Source: Prevotella sp.
Lineage (GTDB): Bacteria; Bacteroidota; Bacteroidia; Bacteroidales; Bacteroidaceae
Length of the DNA stretch: 62,678 bases
Reading direction: 5' to 3'
Assembly (NCBI GenBank): GCA_016291085.1
Contig: JAEEVW010000019.1
Coordinates: 1-62,678 of the forward strand
Position numbers and translations under genes: made by a program. The notes beneath the pieces are model-generated. The model had not been told where the DNA came from and searched no databases. It saw only the letters and a list, made by a program, of their open reading frames with translations. Numbering within the stretch: position 1 is the first letter of the stretch; the number at the start of each line of letters is the position of its first letter. Positions 27,049-35,802 of the stretch are shown here, piece after piece.

Positions 27049-27519
27049 TTAGAATTTAGCCATCTTAATGGCAACCACAGCACATTCGTCACCTTTGTTT
27101 CCCAGTCGTCCTCCGGCACGATCAAGAGCCTGTTGGAGGTTTTCGGTAGTCAGGAGACCATAGACAACAGGAATATTGCTGGTAGCATTTAAACGGGCAA
27201 TACCTGCAGTGACTCCTTGACAGATATAGTCAAAATGTGGGGTCTCGCCACGAATCACCGATCCTAAGATAATTACAGCATCGTAACCATCATTCAGCGT
27301 CATTTGGTGTGCTCCGTAAATCAGTTCAAAAGAACCGGGTACCGTCTTGACGTGGATGTTCTCAGGAAGGGCGCCGTGTTTCTCGAGCGTCGATGTACAA
27401 CCTTCGAGCAGGGCTCCAGTAATCTCTGGATTCCACTCAGCTACCACAATGCCAAAAATCATGTTAGAGGCATCGGGAACTTGTGCAGTGTTGTATTCCG
27501 ACAGGTTTTTTGTTGCCAT
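27049..27519 (-). CDS. ribH: 6,7-dimethyl-8-ribityllumazine synthase
   Basis: This 156-residue protein catalyses the penultimate step of riboflavin synthesis and usually assembles into 60-mers or pentamers. It carries [11 protein letters not shown], the [11 protein letters not shown] substrate loop, [15 protein letters not shown] with the catalytic His, and [17 protein letters not shown]. Its start codon overlaps the stop of the upstream TPR gene by one base (TAATG), so translation is coupled. A link between riboflavin synthesis and this TPR protein is a conserved Bacteroidota arrangement as I recall it. Confidence 0.95.
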   Translation of the reverse strand: MATKNLSEYNTAQVPDASNMIFGIVVAEWNPEITGALLEGCTSTLEKHGALPENIHVKTVPGSFELIYGAHQMTLNDGYDAVIILGSVIRGETPHFDYICQGVTAGIARLNATSNIPVVYGLLTTENLQQALDRAGGRLGNKGDECAVVAIKMAKF

Positions 27520-28175
27520 TATTTTGCTGTTGCACGCTGGATATATGCGTCGATAGTCTGATACTGCATGGAGTTGAAGTACTTCTCTTTCACTTCCTGA
27601 TACAGCTTCAGAGCCTCGTCTTTCTTACCCTGACTTTCGAGAATCTCACCGGCCTGAATAAGGAATGTGGGAGACAGAGAGTTGTTGTCAGCCATCTGGG
27701 CAGCTTTCTTCAGATGCTCCACAGCCTTGTCGAGCTGGTTCAGGTTTGCGTATGCATTACCCAGTGCACCTTCTGCAGCGGGAGTAATCATCTGGTCGTC
27801 CTTACCACTGAAGCTCTCCAAAGCATTGACAGCCTCCTGCCATTTGCCGAGATTAGCCTGACAGAGACCAATGTAGAGCTGAGCCAGATTGCCGGCATCA
27901 GTAGAACTATAGTCAGATGCAATTTTCTGGAAGCCTACCAGAGCCTTATCGTACTGCTCCTGCTGGAAGAGTTCCTGACTCTTGGCCAGTTCGGTGCTTG
28001 CCTCATTTGCACGTGGCTCGAAATAGTAGTTCTTTGCCAAAATACCTAATACGACGATTGCAATAATTGCAACCACTGTGATGATGATGGCCTTCTTGTT
28101 CTTCTCGAAGAAGGCTTCGGTCTTGGTGACCTGCTGCTCCTGAACAGGAGCTGCTTTTACATTTTTGTTTGCCAT
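27519..28175 (-). CDS. Membrane-anchored tetratricopeptide repeat protein
   Basis: This 218-residue protein has a short basic cytoplasmic N-terminus and one membrane helix ([18 protein letters not shown], residues ~30-48). About four TPR units follow in the periplasm ([38 protein letters not shown] and so on). It resembles the YfgM/ancillary TPR group, which scaffolds envelope complexes. It is the first gene of the ribH operon. Its function here is unknown. Confidence 0.88.
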   Translation of the reverse strand: MANKNVKAAPVQEQQVTKTEAFFEKNKKAIIITVVAIIAIVVLGILAKNYYFEPRANEASTELAKSQELFQQEQYDKALVGFQKIASDYSSTDAGNLAQLYIGLCQANLGKWQEAVNALESFSGKDDQMITPAAEGALGNAYANLNQLDKAVEHLKKAAQMADNNSLSPTFLIQAGEILESQGKKDEALKLYQEVKEKYFNSMQYQTIDAYIQRATAK

Positions 28176-28215
28176 TATTTAAAGTTGTTTTTTATTGTTC
28201 GGGCATAAATCGGCT

Positions 28216-28224
28216 GCAAAGGTA
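28216..28224 (-). promoter_or_regulatory. -7 element for the TPR-ribH operon
   Basis: On the minus strand this reads TACCTTTGC, 41 bp upstream of the TPR gene start. Confidence 0.75.
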
Positions 28225-28397
28225 CAACTTTTAATTATAAATTAAGAATGAAGAATGAAGAAAAATTCACAATAATGTCATTTTTTCTTAATTCTTAACT
28301 CTTAACTCTTATTTTTTCATTACCTTTCACCCTTTGGTGAAGGTAGGCTGCATCTCAGAAAAACTCAAATAAATTTGGTTTTTCGTTCGATTTGCAC

Positions 28398-28406
28398 TAC
28401 CTTTGC
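28398..28406 (+). promoter_or_regulatory. -7 element for recF, near-leaderless
   Basis: TACCTTTGC ends 8 bp before the recF ATG at 28414. Bacteroidota transcripts usually start about 5-8 bp after this element, so the mRNA would have almost no leader. Confidence 0.7.
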
Positions 28407-28413
28407 ACCAGAA

Positions 28414-29514
28414 ATGATACTTAAGAAGCTGTCAATACTCAATTATAAGAATATCAGTGAGGCCCAACTGGAACTCTCACCCAAGATGAATTGTTTCATC
28501 GGCCCGAATGGTGCCGGCAAGACTAACGTACTCGATGTAATCTATTATCTGTCGTTCTGTCGTTCGGCCTCCAATCCTATCGATTCGCAGGTGATTCGTC
28601 ACGAAGAGCCTTTCTGCGTGATTGAGGGTGAGTACTGGAATGACGATAGCCAGGAATTCATTTCGTGTGGAATGAAGCGCGGCGTGAAGAAACACTTCAA
28701 ACGTAACAAAAAGGAATACCGCCGATTGTCTGAGCATATAGGACTGATTCCATTGGTTGTCGTTTCTCCATCGGATACGTTACTGATAGAAGGTGGCAGT
28801 GAGGAGCGTCGCAGACTGATGGACTTAGTCATATCGCAGTATAATCGCTCATATATTGACCATTTAAGCCGTTATAATACAGCTTTGGCACAGCGTAATA
28901 CTCTTTTGAAAATGGAAGATCAGACTCCTGATCCGGCACTCATGCAAATCTGGGAGGAACAGATGGCTGAAGAAGGCGAACAAATTTATTTGTGCAGGCG
29001 TTCCTTCGTAGAGGAGCTGATACCCGTATTCCAAGAGTATTACCAGCAAATTTCTCAGCATCGCGAACAGGTAGGTCTTAATTACCTGTCACATTGTCAG
29101 CGCGGAGCGTTGCTCGATGTGATTCAGCGTGATAGAATGAAGGATTTGGCAGTGGGCTATTCGCTACATGGTGTACATCGAGATGATTTGGAGTTTACCT
29201 TGGATGGACATCTGATGAAGCGTGAGGGCTCGCAGGGACAGAACAAAACCTATGTCATTGCCCTTAAGCTCGCCCAGTTCGACTTTTTGAAGCGTACAGC
29301 ATCGCAAACGGCACCTCTCTTACTACTGGACGATATTTTCGATAAGTTGGATGCCAGTAGGGTGGAGCAGATAGTGAAATTGGTATCTGGCGACAACTTT
29401 GGTCAGATTTTCATTACAGACACCAACCGCGACCATTTGGACCAGATACTGAGTAACTCTGCCCTGGACTATAAAATTTTCTATGTGGAGAACGGTGTGA
29501 TTCATGAGAAGTGA
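28414..29514 (+). CDS. recF: DNA replication and repair protein RecF
   Basis: This 366-residue SMC-like ATPase loads RecA at gaps. It has the N-terminal MILKKLSILNYKN, Walker A GPNGAGKTN, the signature GSEERRRLMD and C-terminal Walker B LLLLDDIFDKLD with the D-loop ASR. The start at 28414 fits both the family and the promoter; an upstream in-frame ATG at 28375 precedes the promoter and is rejected. The downstream DUF721 gene starts within 3 bp of the stop, so the two are an operon. Confidence 0.95.
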   Translation: MILKKLSILNYKNISEAQLELSPKMNCFIGPNGAGKTNVLDVIYYLSFCRSASNPIDSQVIRHEEPFCVIEGEYWNDDSQEFISCGMKRGVKKHFKRNKKEYRRLSEHIGLIPLVVVSPSDTLLIEGGSEERRRLMDLVISQYNRSYIDHLSRYNTALAQRNTLLKMEDQTPDPALMQIWEEQMAEEGEQIYLCRRSFVEELIPVFQEYYQQISQHREQVGLNYLSHCQRGALLDVIQRDRMKDLAVGYSLHGVHRDDLEFTLDGHLMKREGSQGQNKTYVIALKLAQFDFLKRTASQTAPLLLLDDIFDKLDASRVEQIVKLVSGDNFGQIFITDTNRDHLDQILSNSALDYKIFYVENGVIHEK

Positions 29515-29516
29515 TA

Positions 29517-29807
29517 ATGTTTAAACGTGACGTACAATCTTTGAAAGACATTTTGCTACGCAATCTGCGTGAGCAAGGACTGGAGACACCGTTGCTACAA
29601 AAGCGGTTGGTGGATTCATGGCCTGAAGTGGCCGGGCCGGTGATAGCGCGTTATACCTTGAATACCTACATTTATAATCAAACCCTATATGTTCGTCTGT
29701 CGAATCCTTCGCTGCGCGCTGATCTTTCGTTGATGAGAGGGGAACTGGTAAAGAAATTGAATGCTGTCGTGGGCCAGCAGGTTATCTCTGATGTTTGCTT
29801 TGGTTAG
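29517..29807 (+). CDS. DUF721 (DciA-like) protein
   Basis: This 96-residue protein has the DUF721 core WPEVAGPVIARYT followed by a beta-rich region (TLYVRLSNPSLRADLSLM). DUF721 includes DciA, the loader of replicative helicase in bacteria without DnaC, which fits its place after recF. A GTG at 29511 overlapping the recF stop is an alternative start. Its end overlaps the convergent cyclo-ligase gene by 4 bp. Confidence 0.85.
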   Translation: MFKRDVQSLKDILLRNLREQGLETPLLQKRLVDSWPEVAGPVIARYTLNTYIYNQTLYVRLSNPSLRADLSLMRGELVKKLNAVVGQQVISDVCFG

Positions 29808-30328
29808 CAAATGACATAGTCCATCGAAACATCGTTCTCGTCAGTGGGAACGTAGTCTACCCGTTGCCAAGGGAAACATAATCCAATCTTTATTGTTTTT
29901 GGCGTGAGTTGAGAGAGCAAACGATCGTAATAGCCTTTCCCTCGTCCTAAACGATGTCCTTTGCTATCGAAAGCCATTCCAGGAATAATGGCTAAATCGA
30001 TAGCAGCATAGTCGGTAAAGTTTTCTCCTGAGGGTTCCATGATACCATAAGCGCCCGTAGTAAGGTCTTTCTTGCTGGTATAATACCGTAGTTCCATTTT
30101 AGTGTTGTCGATAACCTTGGGCAATAGAACCGTTTTCCCTTGTTGGACCAGTTCGTCTATTAATGATTGTGTCTGAACTTCGTCAGGCAATGCAAAATAT
30201 AACAATATGGTACGTGCGCACGATAGAAAAGGAAGACGTTTGAGCCTGTCGATAATGGCAATAGAATCGTCGCCAGCGTGCAATTGCTTCTGGCGACGTA
30301 TTTGTTGTCTCAGTTCATGCTTGGTCAT
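29804..30328 (-). CDS. 5-formyltetrahydrofolate cyclo-ligase
   Basis: This 174-residue enzyme converts 5-formyl-THF to 5,10-methenyl-THF using ATP. It has the N-terminal KHELRQQIRRQ and FALPDEVQTQSLIDEL with TVLLPKVI. The ATP-binding glycine-rich segment DSKGHRLGRGKGYYDR is clear. It overlaps the upstream S41 protease gene by 4 bp (ATGA-type), so the two are translationally coupled. Confidence 0.93.
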   Translation of the reverse strand: MTKHELRQQIRRQKQLHAGDDSIAIIDRLKRLPFLSCARTILLYFALPDEVQTQSLIDELVQQGKTVLLPKVIDNTKMELRYYTSKKDLTTGAYGIMEPSGENFTDYAAIDLAIIPGMAFDSKGHRLGRGKGYYDRLLSQLTPKTIKIGLCFPWQRVDYVPTDENDVSMDYVIC

Positions 30329-31977
30329 GCAGCCTTCTTCATATCGTTGTTGGTGGCTGGAGCCGTAGGAAATGCACTATTGGATCGGAATACCTTCAGC
30401 GTCTCCTCAATGACAGGATCGTCCTCGTTCAGATATTCCATCCATGCTTCCTCGTTCATAATGTTGTAGATAATGCGGCTGTTGATGAATCGTTCCAACA
30501 ACTTATGTGAACGCTGAATCATGAGGTTGCGGCGCTTAAGTCCCTTTTGGTCGGCATAGTTGGCGAATTTCTCAACCGTATTTTGCTGTTTCAGATATTT
30601 TTCCAACTCATCGACACTCTTGAACTGGCTGAGCTTCGGACGGTTCTGGTCTGTATATTCAAAGGCATACTGAATAATCAATCCGCTCATAGAAGCCTGT
30701 TTGTAGTAGGATGTCACATCAGTCGTGTCCTCAGCGATGAAGATGTCAGGAGTGATGCCACCTCCGCCATATACTGTTCGGCCAATGGTGGTTTTATAAG
30801 CAGGTCCTTCGTGTTTGATACTGTCCTGCGAGAAGAATTCTCCGTGTTCGTAGCGCGTCAGGAGGTCTTCTTCGTAGTCCTTGTTATCACCTGATGTGTA
30901 ATGCTTTTGTATGCAGCGTCCTGAAGGTGAATAATAGCGGGCAATGGTAAGACGTATCATTGACTGGTCGTTAAACGAGATGGGTTGTTGAACCAGTCCC
31001 TTTCCGAATGAACGTCGTCCGATAATGGTTCCTCGGTCGTTGTCCTGAATGGCACCAGCCAGAATTTCTGATGCTGAGGCCGAGCCTTCGTCGATGAGTA
31101 CGACAAGTGGAATTTTCTGATAAGAACCTCGTCCGTCAGAGCGGTATTCCTGACGGGGTGACTTGCGTCCTTGGGTGTAGACGATAAGGCGATTCTTGGG
31201 TAGGAACTCGTTGGCAATCTGGACGGCAGACTGCAGATAACCACCCGTATTGCCGCGCAGGTCGATGGTCAGGTTCTGAAAGTTCAACTGTGACAGACGG
31301 GCCAGTGCAATCAATAGCTCTGGGTAGGTGTTCTCGCCGAAGTTCCTAATGCGGATATAACCTGTCTCTTTGTCCAGCATATAGGTCGCTGTTACACTCT
31401 TGGTAGGAATCTCACCACGGGTAACCACAAAGTCGCGTATTTTTTTCTCGCCATAACGCATAACGCCCAATTTCACCTTGGTGTCCTTGGGACCCTTCAG
31501 TCGGTGCATGGCTTCCTCGTTGGTTAGTGTCTTGCCTGTGAACGGTTTGTCATCGACAACGACAATCTTATCACCCGCAATCAGTCCGGCTCGTTCTGCT
31601 GGTCCGTTGCTGATGACTTTTTGTACGTGAAGTGTGTCCTGACGGATGGTGAATTCGATGCCTACACCCGAGAAGGAGCCTCGCAGATCGTCGTTGGCAG
31701 TCTGTACGTCCTTGGCAGATATATAGACGGAGTGGGGGTCTAACTCGCTCAGTATCTGAGGCATGGCTTTCTCTACGAGGTCATTCACGTCGACGGTGTC
31801 CACGTATTGGTCATCAATGATGTGGAGCAGGTTGTTGAGCTTGTTGCTGCTCGAATTGATGATGCTTAGCCTGTTGCCCGAAAAGTGGTTGGCATAGAAT
31901 GTTCCGATGAAAATGCCTATTACTACGCTGACGGCCAGCATGAATGGCATGAAACGATTGTTCTTTTTGTTATTCAT
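30325..31977 (-). CDS. Carboxy-terminal processing protease (S41 family)
   Basis: This 550-residue periplasmic protease has an N-terminal membrane anchor (residues ~10-28), a PDZ domain (GSFSGVGIEFTI to VVDDKPFTG) and an S41 catalytic domain. The nucleophile Ser is in DEGSASASEILAGA and the general-base Lys in RRSFGKGLVQ. A C-terminal extension of about 170 residues follows, common in Bacteroidota members. It likely trims C-termini of envelope proteins. It heads a two-gene unit with the folate enzyme and is preceded by the dCMP deaminase gene, 25 bp upstream. Confidence 0.93.
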   Translation of the reverse strand: MNNKKNNRFMPFMLAVSVVIGIFIGTFYANHFSGNRLSIINSSSNKLNNLLHIIDDQYVDTVDVNDLVEKAMPQILSELDPHSVYISAKDVQTANDDLRGSFSGVGIEFTIRQDTLHVQKVISNGPAERAGLIAGDKIVVVDDKPFTGKTLTNEEAMHRLKGPKDTKVKLGVMRYGEKKIRDFVVTRGEIPTKSVTATYMLDKETGYIRIRNFGENTYPELLIALARLSQLNFQNLTIDLRGNTGGYLQSAVQIANEFLPKNRLIVYTQGRKSPRQEYRSDGRGSYQKIPLVVLIDEGSASASEILAGAIQDNDRGTIIGRRSFGKGLVQQPISFNDQSMIRLTIARYYSPSGRCIQKHYTSGDNKDYEEDLLTRYEHGEFFSQDSIKHEGPAYKTTIGRTVYGGGGITPDIFIAEDTTDVTSYYKQASMSGLIIQYAFEYTDQNRPKLSQFKSVDELEKYLKQQNTVEKFANYADQKGLKRRNLMIQRSHKLLERFINSRIIYNIMNEEAWMEYLNEDDPVIEETLKVFRSNSAFPTAPATNNDMKKAA

Positions 31978-32002
31978 CCTGTTTCGTTATTACGTCATTT
32001 CG

Positions 32003-32425
32003 TTAATCTCCGAGATATACTACTTCAATGCCAGCGCGTTCCAACAGGTCGACGCCATCAGTCAGACGGTATTTCTCACCATAGACAACACGCTTTATGC
32101 CTGATTGGATTATAAGTTTGGCGCACTCAATACATGGTGACGCTGTGATATAAATGGTGGCGCCTTCTGAATTATTTGACGAACGAGCCAGTTTGGTAAT
32201 GGCATTAGCTTCCGCATGCAACACATAGGGTTTGGTGACATTATTGTCATCTTCGCAAACATTTTCGAAACCGCTGGGCGTGCCATTGTAGCCATCGCTG
32301 ATTATCATGCCGTTCTTTACCACCAACGCACCGACTTGACGGCGCTGGCAGTATGAGTTCTGAGCCCAGATGCGGGCCATCTCCAAATACCGCTGGTCAA
32401 ATTTCAGTTGTTTATCTGTTGTCAT
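32003..32425 (-). CDS. dCMP deaminase / ComEB-type cytidylate deaminase
   Basis: This 140-residue zinc deaminase converts dCMP to dUMP for thymidylate synthesis. The zinc site is complete: HAEANAI supplies His and the proton-shuttling Glu, and PCIECAKLIIQSG supplies both cysteines. NGTPSGFENVCED is also typical of the family. It starts 5 bp after the stop of the M3 peptidase gene, so it is part of that operon. Confidence 0.93.
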   Translation of the reverse strand: MTTDKQLKFDQRYLEMARIWAQNSYCQRRQVGALVVKNGMIISDGYNGTPSGFENVCEDDNNVTKPYVLHAEANAITKLARSSNNSEGATIYITASPCIECAKLIIQSGIKRVVYGEKYRLTDGVDLLERAGIEVVYLGD

Positions 32426-32430
32426 ATATT

Positions 32431-34479
32431 TTATTTCTTACTTCTTTTTATGCCGTTTCTCTTCAGCAGAGCGTCAATCGTAGGCTCACTGCCCTTAAAA
32501 TTCTTGTATAGCGTCATGGGGTGTTCTGTGCCGCCTTTGCTCAGAATTTCGTCACGGAAACGTTGGGCGGTCTGCTGGTCGAAGATACCGTGTTTCTTAA
32601 ATACCGAGAAAGCATCGGCGTCCAGCACTTCTGCCCACTTGTAGCTGTAGTATCCGGCAGCATAACCGCCTGCCATGATGTGCGAGAACTGTACGGTCAT
32701 GCAGGTGTCTGGCAGCTGTTCACCCAGAATAGCTTTCTTCCATGCTTTTTTCTCAAAGGGGATGATGTCGTCCGTGAAAGCATCCTTCTTCGTATAGTAG
32801 GCCATGTCGAGCAGACCGAACGATACTTGTCTGAGGCAAGCGGTCGCAGCCATGAAGTTGCGACTCTTCACGATACGCTGAATCAGTTCGTCGGGCAAAG
32901 GTTCGCTAGTCTGATAGTGGAAGGCGAAGGTGCGCAGAAACTCTTTCTCAATGGCGAAATTCTCCATAAACTGTGAGGGCAACTCTACGAAGTCCCACCA
33001 CACGTTGGTGCCACTCAGCGATTCGAAACGGGTATTGGCAAACATGCCGTGCAACGAGTGACCAAACTCATGCAGGAAGGTCTCCACTTCGCCCAGTGTC
33101 AGCAGGGCGGGCTTGTCCTCGGTGGGTTTTGTCAGATTCATCACCACACTAACGTGAGGACGGACATTCTCACCCTTGCGGTCAATGTACTGCCCTTGAT
33201 ATTCTGTCATCCACGCGCCTCCTTGCTTGCCCTTTCGGGGATGGAAATCGGCATAGAAGACAGCCAGATAGGATCCGTCTTTATCGAACACCTCATAAGC
33301 CTTCACGTCTGGGTGATAGACAGGGATGTCCTTGTTCTCCTTGAAGGTGATACCATACAGGCGGTTGGCCAGTCCGAACACGCCCTTGATGACGTTCCCC
33401 AATTCAAAGTATGGGCGCAACATCTCTGCATCCAGATTGTATTTCTTCATCTGTAACTTGTGCGAGTAGAAACCTGAATCCCAAGGTTTCATCTTGTCTA
33501 CATCTTTGTGTGCCAGTTTGCGCAATTCATCACGTTCCTTGAGTGCTGTTGGCTTGTAGGCATCAATCAAGTCATCAAGCAGGCGATACACGTTGCGTGC
33601 ATTCGATGCCATGCGACGTTTCAATACGTAATCGGCATAGGTTTTATAGCCCAGCAGTTGGGCAATCTCACGACGAAGGTTGATGAGCCGTTTGCAGATG
33701 TCAAGATTGTTCTCGCTATTGTCGTGCGTGCAGATGGTGTTGCGGGCCATATACAACTTTTTCCTTAACTCGCGTTGAGTAGAGTAGGTCATGAATGGCG
33801 AGAACGAGGGATAGTCCAACGTGAACACCCAGCCTTGTTTGCCTTGTTCTTTGGCAGTCAGAGCTGCTGCTTCACGAGCAGTTTCAGGCAGACCGTCCAG
33901 TTGTGCTTCGTCCGTTATATCCAACGTAAAGGCTTTTTGCTCCTTCAGCAAATTTTGTGAGAACTGTAACGAGAGCATTGAGGCCTCTTCGGTCAGTTGG
34001 CGTAGGCGTTCCTTGCCTGCCTCGTCCAATAGTGCTCCACTACGAACAAAGCCCTCGTAGCAATTGTCGAGCAGCATCTTTTCCTCTGCAGTCAGCTTAC
34101 GGTGATGCAGGTGGACATAGCGGATACGCTCGAACAATTTGGGGTTCAGCCGGACGTCGTTTGAATGTTGTGTCAGTATGGGTTGCATCTTCTGAGCCAG
34201 TGCATCCATCTCGTCATTGGTCTCTGCCGACAGCAGATTGAAGAACACCGTTGAAACACGCGACAGTAAATCATAGTAGCCCTCGTCCTCCTCCGTATTG
34301 ATGATGGTATTGTCGAAGGTGGGCTTTTCCGGATTGTTGATGGTCTTCTCAATCTGCTCGTTGTCCCGTCGGATGCCTTCCATAAAAGCTTCCTCGAAGT
34401 GTTCCAACCGTATGCGGTCAAAGGGAGCCGTGTCGTGCGGCGTACCATACGGCTCAAAAAACGGATTATCTTTGCTCAT
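32431..34479 (-). CDS. M3 family oligopeptidase (dipeptidyl carboxypeptidase/oligopeptidase A type)
   Basis: This 682-residue zinc metallopeptidase degrades short peptides. The catalytic HEFGHSLHG motif is near residue 470, with the third ligand Glu downstream. The FERIRYVHLHHRKLTAEEKMLLDN segment is typical of the helical N-terminal half. There is no signal peptide, so it is probably cytoplasmic. It heads an operon with the dCMP deaminase, protease and folate genes, all closely spaced. Confidence 0.93.
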   Translation of the reverse strand: MSKDNPFFEPYGTPHDTAPFDRIRLEHFEEAFMEGIRRDNEQIEKTINNPEKPTFDNTIINTEEDEGYYDLLSRVSTVFFNLLSAETNDEMDALAQKMQPILTQHSNDVRLNPKLFERIRYVHLHHRKLTAEEKMLLDNCYEGFVRSGALLDEAGKERLRQLTEEASMLSLQFSQNLLKEQKAFTLDITDEAQLDGLPETAREAAALTAKEQGKQGWVFTLDYPSFSPFMTYSTQRELRKKLYMARNTICTHDNSENNLDICKRLINLRREIAQLLGYKTYADYVLKRRMASNARNVYRLLDDLIDAYKPTALKERDELRKLAHKDVDKMKPWDSGFYSHKLQMKKYNLDAEMLRPYFELGNVIKGVFGLANRLYGITFKENKDIPVYHPDVKAYEVFDKDGSYLAVFYADFHPRKGKQGGAWMTEYQGQYIDRKGENVRPHVSVVMNLTKPTEDKPALLTLGEVETFLHEFGHSLHGMFANTRFESLSGTNVWWDFVELPSQFMENFAIEKEFLRTFAFHYQTSEPLPDELIQRIVKSRNFMAATACLRQVSFGLLDMAYYTKKDAFTDDIIPFEKKAWKKAILGEQLPDTCMTVQFSHIMAGGYAAGYYSYKWAEVLDADAFSVFKKHGIFDQQTAQRFRDEILSKGGTEHPMTLYKNFKGSEPTIDALLKRNGIKRSKK

Positions 34480-34501
34480 ATTATTCTTTCTCTATTAACC
34501 T

Positions 34502-34510
34502 GCAAAGGTA
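34502..34510 (-). promoter_or_regulatory. -7 element for the M3 peptidase operon
   Basis: On the minus strand this reads TACCTTTGC, 23 bp upstream of the start codon at 34479. Confidence 0.75.
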
Positions 34511-34579
34511 GCGATTCTGATTAAAATACGGCGCATAGCCTGTTATCTTATAATAATCTTTAACGCTTTTTGCGAAGGG

Positions 34580-35110
34580 TTAGGGTAGTGCGTAGTCGTG
34601 GACGTACTGCTTCAGTCCCTCAGCAGCATCGGCACGATCTGGAAGGTAACGCAGAATGATGGTAACAATACGCGTGGAGTCATCAATGACTTTGGCGTAG
34701 TATTCGAAATCACCATCCTGTCCCGTATGAAGGCTGTAGTCATCGCCAGCCTCGAGGAGTTCAGCCCCCATGCCCATCAGTTGCTGTCCTGGGGTACGGA
34801 AGATGTCGTCGCCCTTATAGAGACGTTGTTCCATAAAGGAGAGTGACAGGTCGTCGTTGAGAAAAACCTCCATCTGCTCGTCCTCTAAAAATTGGTGGCG
34901 CAGATAGGACGGATAAGTGATGTCGAGTCCAAGCTTATCGCTATGGTAGGTGAGAATGTCGGCCTTCGACAGTTCGATGTTGAGACTGTCGTCAGCGGTA
35001 ATCACATTGTTGAATGACTTCAGTTTCGGTTGGTTCTGGCAACTGACAAAGCATATAGTGAATAGAGCAAAAAGAAGTAGGAAATATTTGCTACCGTTTG
35101 AAGAAATCAT
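34580..35110 (-). CDS. Lipoprotein of unknown function
   Basis: This 176-residue protein has a lipoprotein signal (FLLLFALFTICFVSC) and a compact alpha/beta body with YHSDKLGLDITYPSYLRHQF, resembling small PsbP/DUF-type envelope proteins. I do not recognise the family. I chose the ATG at 35110; the longer frame would need a TTG at 35119. It lies 28 bp after the Crp-type gene and is probably the last gene of the apbE operon. Confidence 0.65.
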   Translation of the reverse strand: MISSNGSKYFLLLFALFTICFVSCQNQPKLKSFNNVITADDSLNIELSKADILTYHSDKLGLDITYPSYLRHQFLEDEQMEVFLNDDLSLSFMEQRLYKGDDIFRTPGQQLMGMGAELLEAGDDYSLHTGQDGDFEYYAKVIDDSTRIVTIILRYLPDRADAAEGLKQYVHDYALP

Positions 35111-35137
35111 AAAGTTCAATGTTCAAAGTTCAAAATG

Positions 35138-35800
35138 TTACATAAGAAGTCTTTCAAGCATGGGAATCTCTATGCGTCCTCGATAGAGGGTCAGCAGTCC
35201 TTTAGCCTGCATGGCATTAAGGGTGCGGCTGATGTCTAGTCGGCTATCATTGAGTTCTGCCGCAATTTGGTTCATCAGAATGTAAAAAGTTTTGGCCCCC
35301 GCCGGATAGAGACACCGGGAGAAGAAGAAACGTACGATTCGTTCGTGCAGAGTCTTAGGGGCAGAACGCCAGGCATGGTGCTGCTGACGTTGTATCTCGG
35401 CAGCCATCAGACTGAGCATGTTTAGTCGGAAGACGAGTTGTGTCTCCAACAATAGCAGCACCTCCTGCTTATCAATACTGATGAGGTTGCAAGGAGTCTC
35501 AGCTTTGAAGGTGGAGGTGTAGCGCTGGTTAATGCCAAAAATGCGTTCGGGCTGTAGGATGTATGGTGCGCTGATTGTTTCGCTGACTCGACAGGAACGG
35601 TCATCGCTAAAGGTGTCGACACGCAGCGTTCCGCTGGCCAGGAAGATGAGATGTGTACATGGGTCGCCATCCTTGACAAGTCGTTTGCCTTCAGAAAGTT
35701 TCGAAAAACCGAATTTCGTATGTCCCGCCACCTGCATCAGGTCTGCATGGCTCATACCCTGAAAGAGCGTGAATTGTAATAACTTGTCGTAAATCTCCAT
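35138..35800 (-). CDS. Crp/Fnr family transcription regulator
   Basis: This 220-residue regulator has an N-terminal cyclic-nucleotide-binding-like beta barrel (GKRLVKDGDPCTHLIFLASG) and a long dimer helix. The C-terminal winged helix reads MNQIAAELNDSRLDISRTLNAMQAKG. The usual cAMP-pocket RxS signature is absent, so its ligand is unknown. No Fe-S Cys cluster of Fnr type is visible. It sits 2 bp after apbE in the same operon, so it may respond to redox or flavin-linked conditions, but that is a guess. Confidence 0.88.
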   Translation of the reverse strand: MEIYDKLLQFTLFQGMSHADLMQVAGHTKFGFSKLSEGKRLVKDGDPCTHLIFLASGTLRVDTFSDDRSCRVSETISAPYILQPERIFGINQRYTSTFKAETPCNLISIDKQEVLLLLETQLVFRLNMLSLMAAEIQRQQHHAWRSAPKTLHERIVRFFFSRCLYPAGAKTFYILMNQIAAELNDSRLDISRTLNAMQAKGLLTLYRGRIEIPMLERLLM

Positions 35801-35802
35801 GC

